Notes under the pieces: generated by a model
Told to the model about the DNA's origin: nothing
The model's input: the letters and a program-made list of their open reading frames with translations, nothing else
Databases searched by the model: none
Assembly: GCA_016700075.1 (NCBI GenBank)
Contig: CP065000.1
Location: 3,038,001-3,102,000 of the forward strand
Direction of reading: 5' to 3'
Source of the DNA: Acidobacteriota bacterium
GTDB taxonomy: Bacteria; Acidobacteriota; Blastocatellia; Pyrinomonadales; Pyrinomonadaceae
DNA length: 64,000 nt
Position numbers and translations under genes: made by a program
Shown here: one piece after another, positions 1 to 9,626 of the stretch
Layout of the letters: every line of letters begins with the position of its first letter
How positions within the stretch are numbered: the first letter of the stretch is position 1

Positions 1-966
1 TTGCCCGACGCCGATTATCAGAGCTTCCTGGCGGCATCAGTAATATCGATGCTCGCAACGCCGTTCCTGATCGCGTGGGCACCGAATATCGGCTTTGCCA
101 TGCAAAAAGTGCTCAGCGACGGCAGCCGCGGCGAGATCGAGAACTGCGAGGACGACATTCACATGACGTCGAGCGGCGGCCTAACGCAGCATGTGATCAT
201 AGTCGGCTACGGCCTTAACGGTCGCAATTTGGCTCGCGTTCTTCGCACCGTCGGCGTGCCTTACACCATCTTAGACCTGCAGGCTGACGTGGTAAAAAAG
301 GCTAAGGCAGATGGTGAAAAGATCAATTTTGGCGATGCTACGAGGCGCGACGTCCTTATCCACGCAGGCATAGACACGGCATGGGTACTCGTACTTGCCC
401 TTTCAGATCCGCCCGCGGCCCGCCGTGCCGTTACTCAAGCAAGGCAGTGCAATCCCAATGTGCACATAATCGTCCGAACACGCTACACCTCGGAGATCAC
501 TGAACTGACGGGCCTCGGTGCGAACGAGGTAATACCCGAAGAATTTGAGACAAGTATCGAGATCTTCGCGCGCGTACTCCACCGGTTCGGAATGCCCCGG
601 CCGACCATCGAAGACCAGATCGCACGTGTCAGGCGCCAAAAATATCAGATGCTCCGCAGCCCGTCGATACCGCAGCCGGCAGCGGCATCGCTTGAAACGG
701 TGCTGCAGCAGCTCGTAACGGAGACCGTCCGGGTCGAAGCTGGATCGCCTGTTGTCGGCAAGAGCCTTGGCGTGCTGGACCTGAGAGGGAAGACAGGAGC
801 AACGGTTCTTGCGGTCGTCCACGAGGACGACACAAATGTCAGTCCGGGAGCAAACTACACTCTGTGCGAAGGCGATACACTTCTGATATCCGGCTCCGCA
901 GCCAAGATCGAAAAAGCGATCGAGATGATACGGCCTGATGGAGATATCGGCGGCTTCAATCCGTAG
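1..966 (+). CDS. C-terminal part of a monovalent cation:proton antiporter (RCK/TrkA-type), 5' cut by window edge
   Basis: The frame is open from the window edge, so the TTG at base 1 is not a real start. About 321 residues are visible. Residues 8-30 look like the last membrane helix of a CPA2 antiporter. Residues 63-180 are a Rossmann-type RCK_N (TrkA-N) domain with a GYGLNG nucleotide-binding loop at 69-74. Residues 235-310 resemble a TrkA_C ligand domain (GKSLGVLDLR, then a GDTLLISG segment). Known KefB/YbaL-type proteins exchange K+ or Na+ for H+ at the inner membrane, gated by nucleotide binding to the RCK domain. The substrate cannot be told from this fragment. The family assignment is good; the exact subtype is not settled. 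Confidence 0.82.
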   Translation: MPDADYQSFLAASVISMLATPFLIAWAPNIGFAMQKVLSDGSRGEIENCEDDIHMTSSGGLTQHVIIVGYGLNGRNLARVLRTVGVPYTILDLQADVVKKAKADGEKINFGDATRRDVLIHAGIDTAWVLVLALSDPPAARRAVTQARQCNPNVHIIVRTRYTSEITELTGLGANEVIPEEFETSIEIFARVLHRFGMPRPTIEDQIARVRRQKYQMLRSPSIPQPAAASLETVLQQLVTETVRVEAGSPVVGKSLGVLDLRGKTGATVLAVVHEDDTNVSPGANYTLCEGDTLLISGSAAKIEKAIEMIRPDGDIGGFNP

Positions 967-1012
967 TTCTTCGGTCGGCACTGAACTACTGTTGAAGTTA
1001 TAATTGGAAATT

Positions 1013-1744
1013 ATGAGATCTCTAGTTTTACTTTCTGCACTATTCTGTTTCGTTCTGATCGCTGAAGTTTCCGGGCAGACACGCACGTTCCGATGGTCGG
1101 ATATGATGTGCGATTATCAAGGAACCTATAACTCGCAAAAATACACCGCAAAGCAGTTGTCGGATACCGTAAAGCTCATCGAGCCCGGCAGTTACAGCAT
1201 TTCCGTGTGGGCCACTGTTTTTCATCCGCGTGATCTGCCGCTGCTGTCGCTCGATAAGCTCAACGATGATTTCCGCGAACAGCAGGCTGCTATCAATGCA
1301 CTCCAGATCGTCAATGTGCCGTATTTTCAACGCCTTCGGGAGAAGAAGCTCGAAGAGATGCGTCAGGTATATGAACTTTCACGCGTTACGATCGCAGCAC
1401 ACAGCGAGCCGTCCGTCCTTCGTACTTACCGTGGCGCAGACGCATGCAAGGCAAAATATGCCGAGCCTCTGATAGCCGGCGGCGATGCACTTTTGCGGAC
1501 ATGGCGAGAGGTGAACGAGCGTTCGCGTTCGGTCAATTCAGAGCCCGAAAGGCTTCGCCGAGATTTCGAAGAACAGGTGGCATCGCCCGACAAAATGAAA
1601 TTTGCTCTGGTCGAGGTGATGGGTTTTGGATGGTGGAACTGCGTCAACGAGACGGTCTTTCGCGTCGAGAGCGACGGAACCGCCGAAAAAGAATTCCGCA
1701 AACTGTTTACTCGCGTTCGCGACCTCGGGTGCGACGGCCCGTGA
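1013..1744 (+). CDS. Hypothetical secreted protein
   Basis: Unrecognised protein of 243 aa. I start it at the ATG at 1013 rather than an upstream TTG, because this gives a clean signal peptide (MRSLVLLSALFCFVLIAEVSG, cleavage near SGQ), so it is probably exported. The mature part is mostly helical and charged and contains several cysteines (MMCDYQ, ADACKAK, WWNCVNE, DLGCDG) that could form disulfides outside the cytoplasm. No catalytic motif is visible. It lies 46 bp after the antiporter gene and converges on uvrC: its TGA stop (1742-1744) directly abuts the uvrC stop, so the two share the hexamer TGATCA. Confidence 0.6.
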   Translation: MRSLVLLSALFCFVLIAEVSGQTRTFRWSDMMCDYQGTYNSQKYTAKQLSDTVKLIEPGSYSISVWATVFHPRDLPLLSLDKLNDDFREQQAAINALQIVNVPYFQRLREKKLEEMRQVYELSRVTIAAHSEPSVLRTYRGADACKAKYAEPLIAGGDALLRTWREVNERSRSVNSEPERLRRDFEEQVASPDKMKFALVEVMGFGWWNCVNETVFRVESDGTAEKEFRKLFTRVRDLGCDGP

Positions 1745-3583
1745 TCACTTTGCCGTAGTCTGCCTCTGCCTTTCGAAATGTTCAGCTATTTCGGCGGCGG
1801 CCTTTTGTCCGACAAAGGGCTTCAGTTCATCAACTGGGGCCTTCGCTATTCTCTCAATCGAGCCGAAATTGCGGAGCAGTTTCATCTTGCGTTTTTCGCC
1901 GACGCCGGGAATTTCGGACAATTCAGATGAGAAATCCCGTTTCTCACGGCGTTTGCGGTGAAATTCGACGGCCGTCTTGTGTGTCTCCTCGCGGATCTGC
2001 AAGATCAGGCGAAACGCGAGCGAATTGCGGTCAAACGGTATAGGACGGTCCTCGCTGCCCTGAACGAGAAGATGTGAGATGTCTTTGTGGCGTTTCGGCG
2101 GTTTGACGAGGCCGACAAGTTTAATTTGTTCAAGGTCTAGTTCACGCATCGCCGCGGCGGCCGCCGACAATTGCCCTTTGCCGCCGTCAATAAAAACAAG
2201 CTGCGGCAGCGGTTTTTGTTCGTCAATTAGCCGCCGATAACGCCGAAGGACGGCCTCGTGCATCGAAGCAAAATCATTCGCTCCTTCGACCGTCTTTATG
2301 ATAAATCGCCTGTAATCACGGCGTGCGGGCTTGCCGTTCTCAAAAACGACGATGCCGGCCACGTTCTCAGCACCGGAAATATTGGAGATGTCGAAAGATT
2401 CGATGCGTTCCGGAAAATACGATAGCTCCAACAGTTCCTGAAGCTCCTCGAGCACCTTCTGCGAATCGGGCTTGAGCACGCGGAAACGCTGCTCGAATGC
2501 GATCTTTGCGTTGGTTTCTACAAGTTCGACCATCTCTCGTTTTGTCCCGCGTTTCGGATCCAATATCTTCACTCGACGCCCGCGTCGTTCGGTCAATGCT
2601 CGCTCCAGGACATCACGATCCGCAAAATCGATGGGTACGTGTATCTCCAGCGGTACGTAATCCGTCGAATAATATTGAGCCAAAACCTCGCCCAAAAATT
2701 CGGCGGCATCGAACGTATTGTCTTCTGGAAGGTCCTCCCAAAAGAACTCCCGGCGTCCGACGATGCGGCCTTCACGCATCGTAAAAAGCTGCAGAGCGAC
2801 TCGCTGTCGTTCGCGGTAAAACCCTACGATATCGACGTCTCGGTCGGCGGTCGTCGCCATTTTCTGCGTTTCGCCGAGAGCGATCACGGTCTTGTGCAGA
2901 TCTCGGTAGCGTGCGGCAAGCTCAAATTTGTCCTGCTCTGCAAACTGCCACATTCGCTGCTCAAGCGACTTCGCAAGCTCCTTGTTCTTGCCGTCCAGCA
3001 GCGTTCTGACGTCCGCGGCGGCCTCGGCGTATTCTTGCGGCGTGCACAGCCCTTTCACGCACGGGCCGAGGCAGCGTTTCAGATGATATTCCAGACACGG
3101 GCGGGGAAGTTTGCCGTCGATCTCGATGTCGCAGGTGCGAAGCTGAAAAGCACGATTTATCAGATTCAGCGTGTTGCGTGCGAGCGTCGCCGGCAGGAAC
3201 GGCCCGTAATACGTCGAGCCGTCCTTTACCAGACGACGTGTGATGACCACCTTCGGAAACTCCTCGTTGGTCAGCTTCAAATGCGGATACGACTTATCGT
3301 CTTTAAGAAAGATATTGAATCGCGGCTTATGTTTCTTGATGAGATTCGATTCCAGAATGAGAGCTTCGACCTCGTTATCAACGACGATGAATTCAAAATC
3401 GGAAATGTATTTTACGAGTTGCCGCGTCTTTGGATCGAGATTGCGGCTCGCCTGAAAGTACGACCGCACGCGGTTGCGCAGGTTCTTCGCCTTGCCGATG
3501 TAGATGATCCGCCCCGCTTCGTTCTTGTGAATGTAGATGCCCGCAGCGGTCGGGAGTGTTTTGAGCTTTTCGGCGATCGTCAC
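1745..3583 (-). CDS. uvrC: UvrABC excinuclease subunit C
   Basis: Full-length 612-aa UvrC, which makes the 3' and 5' incisions around bulky DNA lesions after UvrB loading. Domain order is complete: GIY-YIG nuclease near residues 12-90 (GIYIHKNEAGRIIYIGKAKN), a cysteine cluster near 155-180, a UVR/UvrB-contact helix near 200-240, the RNase H-like C-terminal nuclease near 370-530 (SFDISNISGAENVAG), and tandem helix-hairpin-helix motifs at 555-605 (EIPGVGEKRKMKLLRNFG). It is divergent from the Sua5/TsaC gene across about 67 bp. The long antisense frames over this gene are shadows. Confidence 0.97.
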   Translation of the reverse strand: MTIAEKLKTLPTAAGIYIHKNEAGRIIYIGKAKNLRNRVRSYFQASRNLDPKTRQLVKYISDFEFIVVDNEVEALILESNLIKKHKPRFNIFLKDDKSYPHLKLTNEEFPKVVITRRLVKDGSTYYGPFLPATLARNTLNLINRAFQLRTCDIEIDGKLPRPCLEYHLKRCLGPCVKGLCTPQEYAEAAADVRTLLDGKNKELAKSLEQRMWQFAEQDKFELAARYRDLHKTVIALGETQKMATTADRDVDIVGFYRERQRVALQLFTMREGRIVGRREFFWEDLPEDNTFDAAEFLGEVLAQYYSTDYVPLEIHVPIDFADRDVLERALTERRGRRVKILDPKRGTKREMVELVETNAKIAFEQRFRVLKPDSQKVLEELQELLELSYFPERIESFDISNISGAENVAGIVVFENGKPARRDYRRFIIKTVEGANDFASMHEAVLRRYRRLIDEQKPLPQLVFIDGGKGQLSAAAAAMRELDLEQIKLVGLVKPPKRHKDISHLLVQGSEDRPIPFDRNSLAFRLILQIREETHKTAVEFHRKRREKRDFSSELSEIPGVGEKRKMKLLRNFGSIERIAKAPVDELKPFVGQKAAAEIAEHFERQRQTTAK

Positions 3584-3650
3584 AGACCTATTCTAACCTT
3601 TGCGCACGCCGCGGCACACATTCGACGCGAATTGCGATAAACTCATTTTC

Positions 3651-4583
3651 GTGCGGACGCTGATCACAGATTCTACGGACGAGGCCGCAGAGATAGTTCG
3701 CCGCGGCGGGCTCGTTGCGTTCCCGACCGAGACCGTTTACGGGCTAGGCGCGGACGTTTTCAATGAATCGGCCCTTCGCCGCATCTTTGAAGCGAAACAA
3801 CGGCCGCCGGACAATCCGCTGATCATTCACATCGCTGATATTTCGCAGATCGGAGAACTTGCCGAACATGTCACCGACAAAGCCCGTAAACTAATCGAAG
3901 CCTTCTTTCCCGGGCCGCTGACTGTCGTCGTGAAAAAGTGCGAGAGAGTGTCGAAACTTGCCACTGCCGGACTCGACACAGTCGGTATCAGAATGCCGTC
4001 GTTTCCGCGTGCGCATGAGTTTCTGCTCAAATGCGAAACGCCCGTAGCGGCTCCGTCCGCAAACGTTTCGGGCCGCCCGAGTCCGACAACTTGGCAAGCT
4101 GTCCGAGAAGATCTCGATGGCAGAATTGACTGCATTCTCCGCGGCGATCCGACTGAGATCGGACTGGAATCGACCGTAGTTGACTGCAGCGATGACATTC
4201 CTGTCATTTTGCGTCGCGGTTCTGTGACAATGGAAATGCTGCGCCGCATAGTGCCCGACATCACTGCGGCCGCGGGCAGCGAAGAACTCCGCCGAAGTCC
4301 CGGCATACGGCACAAACACTACGCACCGCGTGCGGTCGTTGAACTGGTCAAAACTCCTCCGGAACCGCGTTCTGATGCAGCATTTATCGGACTATCAACG
4401 AAGAACGACGGCTGGGGACACTCGCGTTATTGTCGAGACATCGAAGAATACGCAAGGGAAGTTTTCGAATTCTTTCGTGAATGCGACCGACGCGGCATCG
4501 CGACGGTCTACTGCCAGAGCGTCGGATCGGCAGGCATCGGCGAGGCGTTGATGGACCGTCTGCGGCGTGCTGCCGAGCGGTGA
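3651..4583 (+). CDS. tsaC: L-threonylcarbamoyladenylate synthase (Sua5/YrdC/YwlC family)
   Basis: It makes threonylcarbamoyl-AMP from Thr, bicarbonate and ATP, the first step of t6A37 tRNA modification. I choose the GTG at 3651 (310 aa), because the frame upstream lacks family similarity. Visible family features are RRGGLVAFPTETVYGLGAD near residues 15-33, the EAKQRPPDNPL substrate motif, APSANVSGRPSPT, and STVVDC. The C-terminal part after SPGIRHKHYAPRA is the Sua5 domain, so this is the long form. The second t6A enzyme, tsaD, lies at 52.0 kb in the same window. The gene converges with the GT39 gene through a shared TGATCA double stop. Confidence 0.93.
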   Translation: MRTLITDSTDEAAEIVRRGGLVAFPTETVYGLGADVFNESALRRIFEAKQRPPDNPLIIHIADISQIGELAEHVTDKARKLIEAFFPGPLTVVVKKCERVSKLATAGLDTVGIRMPSFPRAHEFLLKCETPVAAPSANVSGRPSPTTWQAVREDLDGRIDCILRGDPTEIGLESTVVDCSDDIPVILRRGSVTMEMLRRIVPDITAAAGSEELRRSPGIRHKHYAPRAVVELVKTPPEPRSDAAFIGLSTKNDGWGHSRYCRDIEEYAREVFEFFRECDRRGIATVYCQSVGSAGIGEALMDRLRRAAER

Positions 4584-6125
4584 TCAGCGTCTGCGGACCA
4601 GGAAAATGCCGTATCTGGTGTTGTCGCCCAGAAGTTCACCCGTTATTACCTCAGAATTTATGAGCGTCTCCGTTCGCTTCAGCGGAGCGATGATAAGTAT
4701 TTGTCCTGTCTGACTGTCTTCCAGATATTGGGCGATCTCAGTGTCTTTGTCAAAACGCCGCTGCCGTCCGTCTTCAGTCCTTAGCAGGCGTCCCGCGGCA
4801 TAAAACTCCGCATTGTGCTGCAGCGTATCAAACCCAACCACAAGCTCCGACGTATGACCGCGCTCCGCGGCGGCAGTTATCAGCGATCTCACAGAATCAT
4901 GATCGGCAAATTTCGGCAGTGCGAACGCCACGATCAAAAAGACAACGACGAGAGTAGATCCGGCGAGTCCTAAGATGGCATTTCGCCATTGCGGGCTTTC
5001 AGCAGCTTTCCCGTACGTATACAGCGATGTCATCAGCACCGTTGCGGGGACGGCGGGAAGAATGTATCCCGGCAACTTTGAGCCGGAAAATGAGAAAAAG
5101 AAGAGCGGAACCGCTAGCCAAGACAGCGAGAAGAGGAGTAGAGGAGAAGAGGAGGCAAGGAGATCGGGAGTATTCGAATTTCCGGAATTTGCTTCTTGAG
5201 TCTCTGCGTCTCGGCGGCGAAAGATCGCTTTAGGTGCCTTCCACAAACCGGCGAAAAACACCGGCATCCACGGTATCGTCATCAGCGGCAGCACCCAAAA
5301 ATAGAAATGAAAGGGCTGCGGGTGCTGATATTTATTCGACGTAAAACGCGCGAAATGATGCTGCACGAAGAATTCGTCGATGAATTCCCAGCCGTGCAGC
5401 ATGTACATTGGCAGATACCATGTCGCGGCAACCGCAGCTGCGAGAAATGAGCCCCAAAACAAACTTAGCAAAAGCCCACGCGATGGCCATCGCCACGAGA
5501 GAACGAAATACGCTCCGACTATCGCAAAAGGGAAGACGATGCCGATCAGACCTTTTGCGAGCAACGCGACGCCAATGAAGAAATAGAATCCGACGAGTCC
5601 CGACTTTTTGCCGCCGCGGTCATAGGCGTAAAAGCAGGCAAGCGACGCCGTAATGGGGAAGGTTACCGTTATGTCGAAACTCGCACCGCGGGCGAAAACC
5701 ACTATGCCAAGCGTCGTTGCGGCTATCAGCGTCGCAAAGAATGCGAGCTGCTTTCTACCGGTTACAGTTTCCTCTGTGCGGCCGATCAGCCAAATACTTG
5801 CGATGGTACCGAGTCCGAACAATGCCGGCCCAAGCCTTGCCGCCCATTCTGAAACGCCGAATATACTGAATGCCGCGATCTGCGACCAGTAGAGAAGTGC
5901 CGGCTTCTCGAACCAATGAAACCCGCCGAGCGTGGTCGTTATCCAATCTCCGGTTTGCCACATCTCTCTGGCGACCTGTGCATACCGCGGTTCGTCAGGC
6001 CCGAGCAGCGGCACACCGAGCCCGAAAAAATAAAAGATAACGACCGCGATACCGAACGCATACCAAACAAAATTCGGCACGCCCGGCACTGCTGAGTTAT
6101 TTTGATTTTCGGTTTCGCCCGACAT
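4584..6125 (-). CDS. GT39/ArnT-like membrane glycosyltransferase
   Basis: A 513-aa polytopic protein with about 11 hydrophobic segments. After the first helix comes the signature loop GPDEPRYAQVAREM (near residues 42-55), where the Asp-Glu pair is the expected catalytic site of GT-C enzymes that move a sugar from a polyprenyl phosphate donor (dolichyl-P-mannose mannosyltransferase/ArnT superfamily). It likely glycosylates lipid A, a lipid carrier or a protein on the periplasmic face; the acceptor is unknown. A low-complexity cytoplasmic linker (about residues 305-340, rich in Ser, Leu and Asn) is encoded by a purine-rich plus-strand stretch at about 5090-5220 that resembles the intergenic filler of this genome. 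The C-terminal soluble part is about 80 aa. Confidence 0.88.
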   Translation of the reverse strand: MSGETENQNNSAVPGVPNFVWYAFGIAVVIFYFFGLGVPLLGPDEPRYAQVAREMWQTGDWITTTLGGFHWFEKPALLYWSQIAAFSIFGVSEWAARLGPALFGLGTIASIWLIGRTEETVTGRKQLAFFATLIAATTLGIVVFARGASFDITVTFPITASLACFYAYDRGGKKSGLVGFYFFIGVALLAKGLIGIVFPFAIVGAYFVLSWRWPSRGLLLSLFWGSFLAAAVAATWYLPMYMLHGWEFIDEFFVQHHFARFTSNKYQHPQPFHFYFWVLPLMTIPWMPVFFAGLWKAPKAIFRRRDAETQEANSGNSNTPDLLASSSPLLLFSLSWLAVPLFFFSFSGSKLPGYILPAVPATVLMTSLYTYGKAAESPQWRNAILGLAGSTLVVVFLIVAFALPKFADHDSVRSLITAAAERGHTSELVVGFDTLQHNAEFYAAGRLLRTEDGRQRRFDKDTEIAQYLEDSQTGQILIIAPLKRTETLINSEVITGELLGDNTRYGIFLVRRR

Positions 6126-6171
6126 CGATAAGAATGTAAAGTATTGCTGAAAAGGGACTTGTTATCAAATT

Positions 6172-7152
6172 ATGTCTTCTGAAGATAAGCTGCGAGTTGC
6201 CGCCATCGGGGTCGGGAGCCTCGGCCGCCATCATGCTCGAAATTATGCAGAACTCGCCGCAGCGGGCGATGTCGAATTTATCGGCGTCTGCGATACGGAT
6301 TCCACGACCGCGGACGAGATCTCGCGTACTCATTCTTGCGGGAAATTCACCGATTGGCGGGAGCTTCTCGACCGTGTTGATGCCGTATCGATCGCCACGC
6401 CGACCGAAACGCATCGCGACATCGCGTGTGCTTTTCTGGAAAAGGGAATCCACGTTCTCGTTGAAAAGCCGATCGCCATCACGCTAGACGAAGCGGACGC
6501 GATGATCGCCGCCGCCGAGTCGTCGGGGGCGAAGCTGATGGTCGGCCAACTCGAGCGTTTCAATCCCGCGATGGTGGCATTGCGGCCGCACGTCACCAAG
6601 CCGCTTTATTTCGAAATACACCGAGTTTCGCCTTTTCCGAACCGCTCGCTAGATGTGGATGTGGTTCTCGATGTGATGATCCACGACCTGGATGCGGTCC
6701 AGTGGATGGTCGGCGAGGACGTTAAGGTCAGCGAGATCAGAGCCGTGGGAATTCCGGTCATTTCCGATAAAGTTGACGCAGCCAACGCCCGCATCGAATT
6801 TGAGAACGGGGCCGTCGCGAACATCACGGCCTCGCGTATCGGCACCGAGAAGATCCGCAAGACGCGTTTCTACCAAACGAACGCCTACGTCGTTCTGGAC
6901 TACGTCACGAAATTCGCGTCGCTGACCTCGATGGACCCGACGGCGTCGCATCCGCTGCTGGGTATTTCGATCAACAGGCTTGAGATCAACGATATTGAGC
7001 CGCTGCGTGCCGAGATCACCGCTTTTCTGGATTCGATCCGCAACGACACCGAACCTGCCGTTACGGGCCAAGACGGCCGGCGCGCTCTAGCACTCGCAGT
7101 CGGCGTTCTTGAGAAGATCGACCGGCATGCCAAGCGTGTGTTCGCACAATGA
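6172..7152 (+). CDS. Gfo/Idh/MocA-family NAD(P)-dependent oxidoreductase
   Basis: A 326-aa protein, normal for the family. The N-terminal Rossmann fold has GVGSLGRHHARNY at about residues 13-25, and the EKPIA motif that positions the catalytic lysine follows near residues 97-101. The C-terminal alpha/beta domain contains DVVLDVMIHDLD, which supplies the usual catalytic-site Asp/His. Such enzymes oxidise or reduce sugars, inositols or related polyols; the substrate is not predictable here. It starts the likely operon 6172-9540: its stop overlaps the next gene's start in ATGA, so co-translation with the serine hydrolase is expected. Confidence 0.9.
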   Translation: MSSEDKLRVAAIGVGSLGRHHARNYAELAAAGDVEFIGVCDTDSTTADEISRTHSCGKFTDWRELLDRVDAVSIATPTETHRDIACAFLEKGIHVLVEKPIAITLDEADAMIAAAESSGAKLMVGQLERFNPAMVALRPHVTKPLYFEIHRVSPFPNRSLDVDVVLDVMIHDLDAVQWMVGEDVKVSEIRAVGIPVISDKVDAANARIEFENGAVANITASRIGTEKIRKTRFYQTNAYVVLDYVTKFASLTSMDPTASHPLLGISINRLEINDIEPLRAEITAFLDSIRNDTEPAVTGQDGRRALALAVGVLEKIDRHAKRVFAQ

Positions 7153-8276
7153 AAAACGAACGAATTTCCGAATTTCTTGTTGAGCGTATCGCGGAGGGTG
7201 ATTTTCCGTCGGCGGTTTATCTTATCGCGGAACACGGCGAGATCGTCTTTCAGGACGCTCTGGGAAATGCTGTGGTCGAACCCCGAGTCATTCCCGCCGG
7301 CTTCGACACAATCTACGATGCTGCCAGCCTCACAAAAGTGCTCGCAACGGGACTATTGGTTGCGATCGCGATCGAACGCGGTGATCTGGATCCAAATCAG
7401 CCCATCGGAACCATTCTTAGCGAATTTCACATTTCTGTGCACGCCGATGTGACCGTAAATCTTCTTGCGATGCACACTTCGCGGCTGCCCGCATGGAAGC
7501 CTTTCTATCTTCTTGTCGATCACGCGGACGAGGTTCTCGACGAGATCGCGAGGACATTGCCGGTTGAAAATACCGGCGGCGTCATTTACAGCGATCTGAA
7601 TTTCATAACGCTGGCCGCGATACTGGAACGCATATATGACGAGGAACTCGATGTGCTGTTTCACAGAATGATCGCCGAACCGCTCGGCCTCGCGGACACT
7701 TTGTTTCGTCCGCCTGCCGACCTGAGGGGCCGAATTGCTGCAAGCGAAAAGGGAAATGAGTACGAACGCCTGATGTGTATTCATTCTGAATTCCTTCCTC
7801 CGACGGCTGAAGGCGTCGGCGGCCGCAGTTTTCGGGCTCAGGTGATCTGGGGCGAGGTTCACGACGGAAACGCCTTTTTCATGGGCGGTGTTGCAGGACA
7901 CGCGGGGCTTTTTTCGACCGCGGAAGACGTTCTCAAAATAGCGTTGCAGTTTTTACCGAAATACTCGCAGCTATTGAAGCCCGAAACCTGTGAACTTTTC
8001 CGAACCAATTTTACTAATGGGATGAACGAGGACCGCGCGTTCGCATTCCAGCTTGCCTCAACAAGAGATTCGACAGCCGGGACTAAGATGTCGCCGGACA
8101 GCTTTGGACACAATGGGTTTACCGGCACGAGCTTATGGATCGATCCGGTCAAGGATCGCATTTTCGTGCTGCTGACGAACCGCACGCACGCTCATCCGCT
8201 GCCGTTCGAGAACATTAACGGCGTCAGGCGCACATTTCACGACATTGCGATAGAATTGCTCGACAACGAAAACTGA
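7149..8276 (+). CDS. Beta-lactamase-like serine hydrolase (class C / S12 family)
   Basis: A 375-aa protein of the beta-lactamase/esterase/D-amino-peptidase superfamily. The nucleophile motif SxxK is S60-L-T-K63 ([12 protein letters not shown]). A Tyr motif YSDLN lies near residue 147, and the third motif appears as HNG within GHNGFTG near residue 316. There is no clear signal peptide, so it may be cytoplasmic, unlike true beta-lactamases. Members hydrolyse esters or amides including peptidoglycan peptides, and resistance activity cannot be claimed. The start overlaps the upstream oxidoreductase stop by 4 bp (ATGA), and the chrA gene follows 4 bp after the stop. Confidence 0.88.
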   Translation: MKNERISEFLVERIAEGDFPSAVYLIAEHGEIVFQDALGNAVVEPRVIPAGFDTIYDAASLTKVLATGLLVAIAIERGDLDPNQPIGTILSEFHISVHADVTVNLLAMHTSRLPAWKPFYLLVDHADEVLDEIARTLPVENTGGVIYSDLNFITLAAILERIYDEELDVLFHRMIAEPLGLADTLFRPPADLRGRIAASEKGNEYERLMCIHSEFLPPTAEGVGGRSFRAQVIWGEVHDGNAFFMGGVAGHAGLFSTAEDVLKIALQFLPKYSQLLKPETCELFRTNFTNGMNEDRAFAFQLASTRDSTAGTKMSPDSFGHNGFTGTSLWIDPVKDRIFVLLTNRTHAHPLPFENINGVRRTFHDIAIELLDNEN

Positions 8277-8280
8277 CGAA

Positions 8281-9540
8281 ATGGAAGTTGGCGATCACAA
8301 GCTCGACGTGTCATTCAGGGACGCTCTCAGGTTCTGGATAAAACTCGGCTTCATCTCTTTCGGCGGGCCGGCCGGCCAGATCGCGATAATGCACAAAGAG
8401 CTGGTCGAACGCCGCGGCTGGATCGACGACAAGAGCTTTCTGAACGCGCTGAATTTCTGCATGCTGCTTCCGGGACCGGAGGCACAACAGCTTGCGACCT
8501 ATATCGGGTGGCGGCTGCACAAGATAAAGGGCGGGATCGCGGCGGGTGCGATGTTCGTTGTTCCCTCGGCCTTCCTGCTTCTGATCCTTTCATTCGTGTA
8601 TGCACGGTATGGAACAGTCAGCGAGGTCGCCGCAGTGCTTGACGGTTTCAAACCGGTCGTCGTCGCCATTGTCGTTGAGGCCGTCATAAAGATCGGCAAT
8701 AGATCGCTGATAACGGCGATGCATTTTGCCATCGCGATCTTTGCGTTTGTCGGCGTTCAATTCTTGAACGTGCCGTTCCCGCTTATTGTCTTAGCGGCAT
8801 TACTATTCGGCCTTTTCGCAAGCCGGAATTCCGCCAAGGTAGCCGAGACTGTGGGCGAACCAGCAATGCCGACAGGCCGCTTTCACTTCATTAGGGTCGC
8901 GCTCGCCTGCTTTCTCTGCTGGCTTATTCCGCTTGCGGCATCGCTAGTTATATTTGGCCGCGAGAGCGTCGCGACGAAGCTGTATTTGTTCTTCACACAG
9001 GCTGCATTTGTGACGTTTGGCGGAGCATATGCTGTTTTGGCGTATGTTAATCAGGCAGCGGTCGGTGCCGGTTGGATAACCTCGGTCCAGGCGGTCGATG
9101 GACTTGCCTTGGCAGAAACAACGCCCGGGCCGCTGATAATGGTGCTGCAATTCGTCGGGTTTATGACCGGTTGGCAAAACGCGGGCAATTTCGATCAAAC
9201 GTTCTTTGCCGTGGCCTGCGCTCTTCTGGTTACGTTCGCTACCTTTCTGCCGTCGTTCCTTTTTATATTCGGTGCAGGGCCGTATCTTGAAAAGATAAGC
9301 CGGAATTCACGTTTGAGCGGTGCGCTCGGGTTTGTGACGGCGGCGGTTGTCGGCGTTATACTGAACCTTTCAGTGGTTTTTGGTGCAGCCGTGGTCTGGC
9401 AGGATCATCAGTTGAACTTCTTTGCGGCCGCCGCCGCTGTAGCTGCTTTTGTTGCATTGTTCTTTTTTAAGGTCGATGTTGTTATCGTCGTGATCGCAGG
9501 CGGAGCGATCAGACTGCTGAAACATCTTTTTGTAGGCTAA
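8281..9540 (+). CDS. chrA: Chromate transporter, long-chain CHR family
   Basis: A 419-aa inner-membrane protein containing both CHR half-domains, so it is the long form. The N-terminal half carries [17 protein letters not shown] and [15 protein letters not shown]; the C-terminal half carries [14 protein letters not shown] and [16 protein letters not shown]. These FGG and PGP loops are the family hallmarks. Known ChrA proteins export chromate, driven by the proton gradient, although many homologues have no tested substrate. It is last in the 6172-9540 operon, 4 bp after the serine hydrolase. No chrB-type regulator is nearby. Confidence 0.93.
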   Translation: MEVGDHKLDVSFRDALRFWIKLGFISFGGPAGQIAIMHKELVERRGWIDDKSFLNALNFCMLLPGPEAQQLATYIGWRLHKIKGGIAAGAMFVVPSAFLLLILSFVYARYGTVSEVAAVLDGFKPVVVAIVVEAVIKIGNRSLITAMHFAIAIFAFVGVQFLNVPFPLIVLAALLFGLFASRNSAKVAETVGEPAMPTGRFHFIRVALACFLCWLIPLAASLVIFGRESVATKLYLFFTQAAFVTFGGAYAVLAYVNQAAVGAGWITSVQAVDGLALAETTPGPLIMVLQFVGFMTGWQNAGNFDQTFFAVACALLVTFATFLPSFLFIFGAGPYLEKISRNSRLSGALGFVTAAVVGVILNLSVVFGAAVVWQDHQLNFFAAAAAVAAFVALFFFKVDVVIVVIAGGAIRLLKHLFVG

Positions 9541-9626
9541 ATAAAATGGCAACTCGCGCTACTACCAGGCATCTTAACGACAGATTTCGCTCGAGATCTG
9601 AGTTCAGGCGTAGTGAGTGTGTACAC

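Noticed and set aside
2639..3640. A 333-aa open frame on the plus strand
   Set aside because: Shadow of uvrC, which is complete with all domains on the minus strand.
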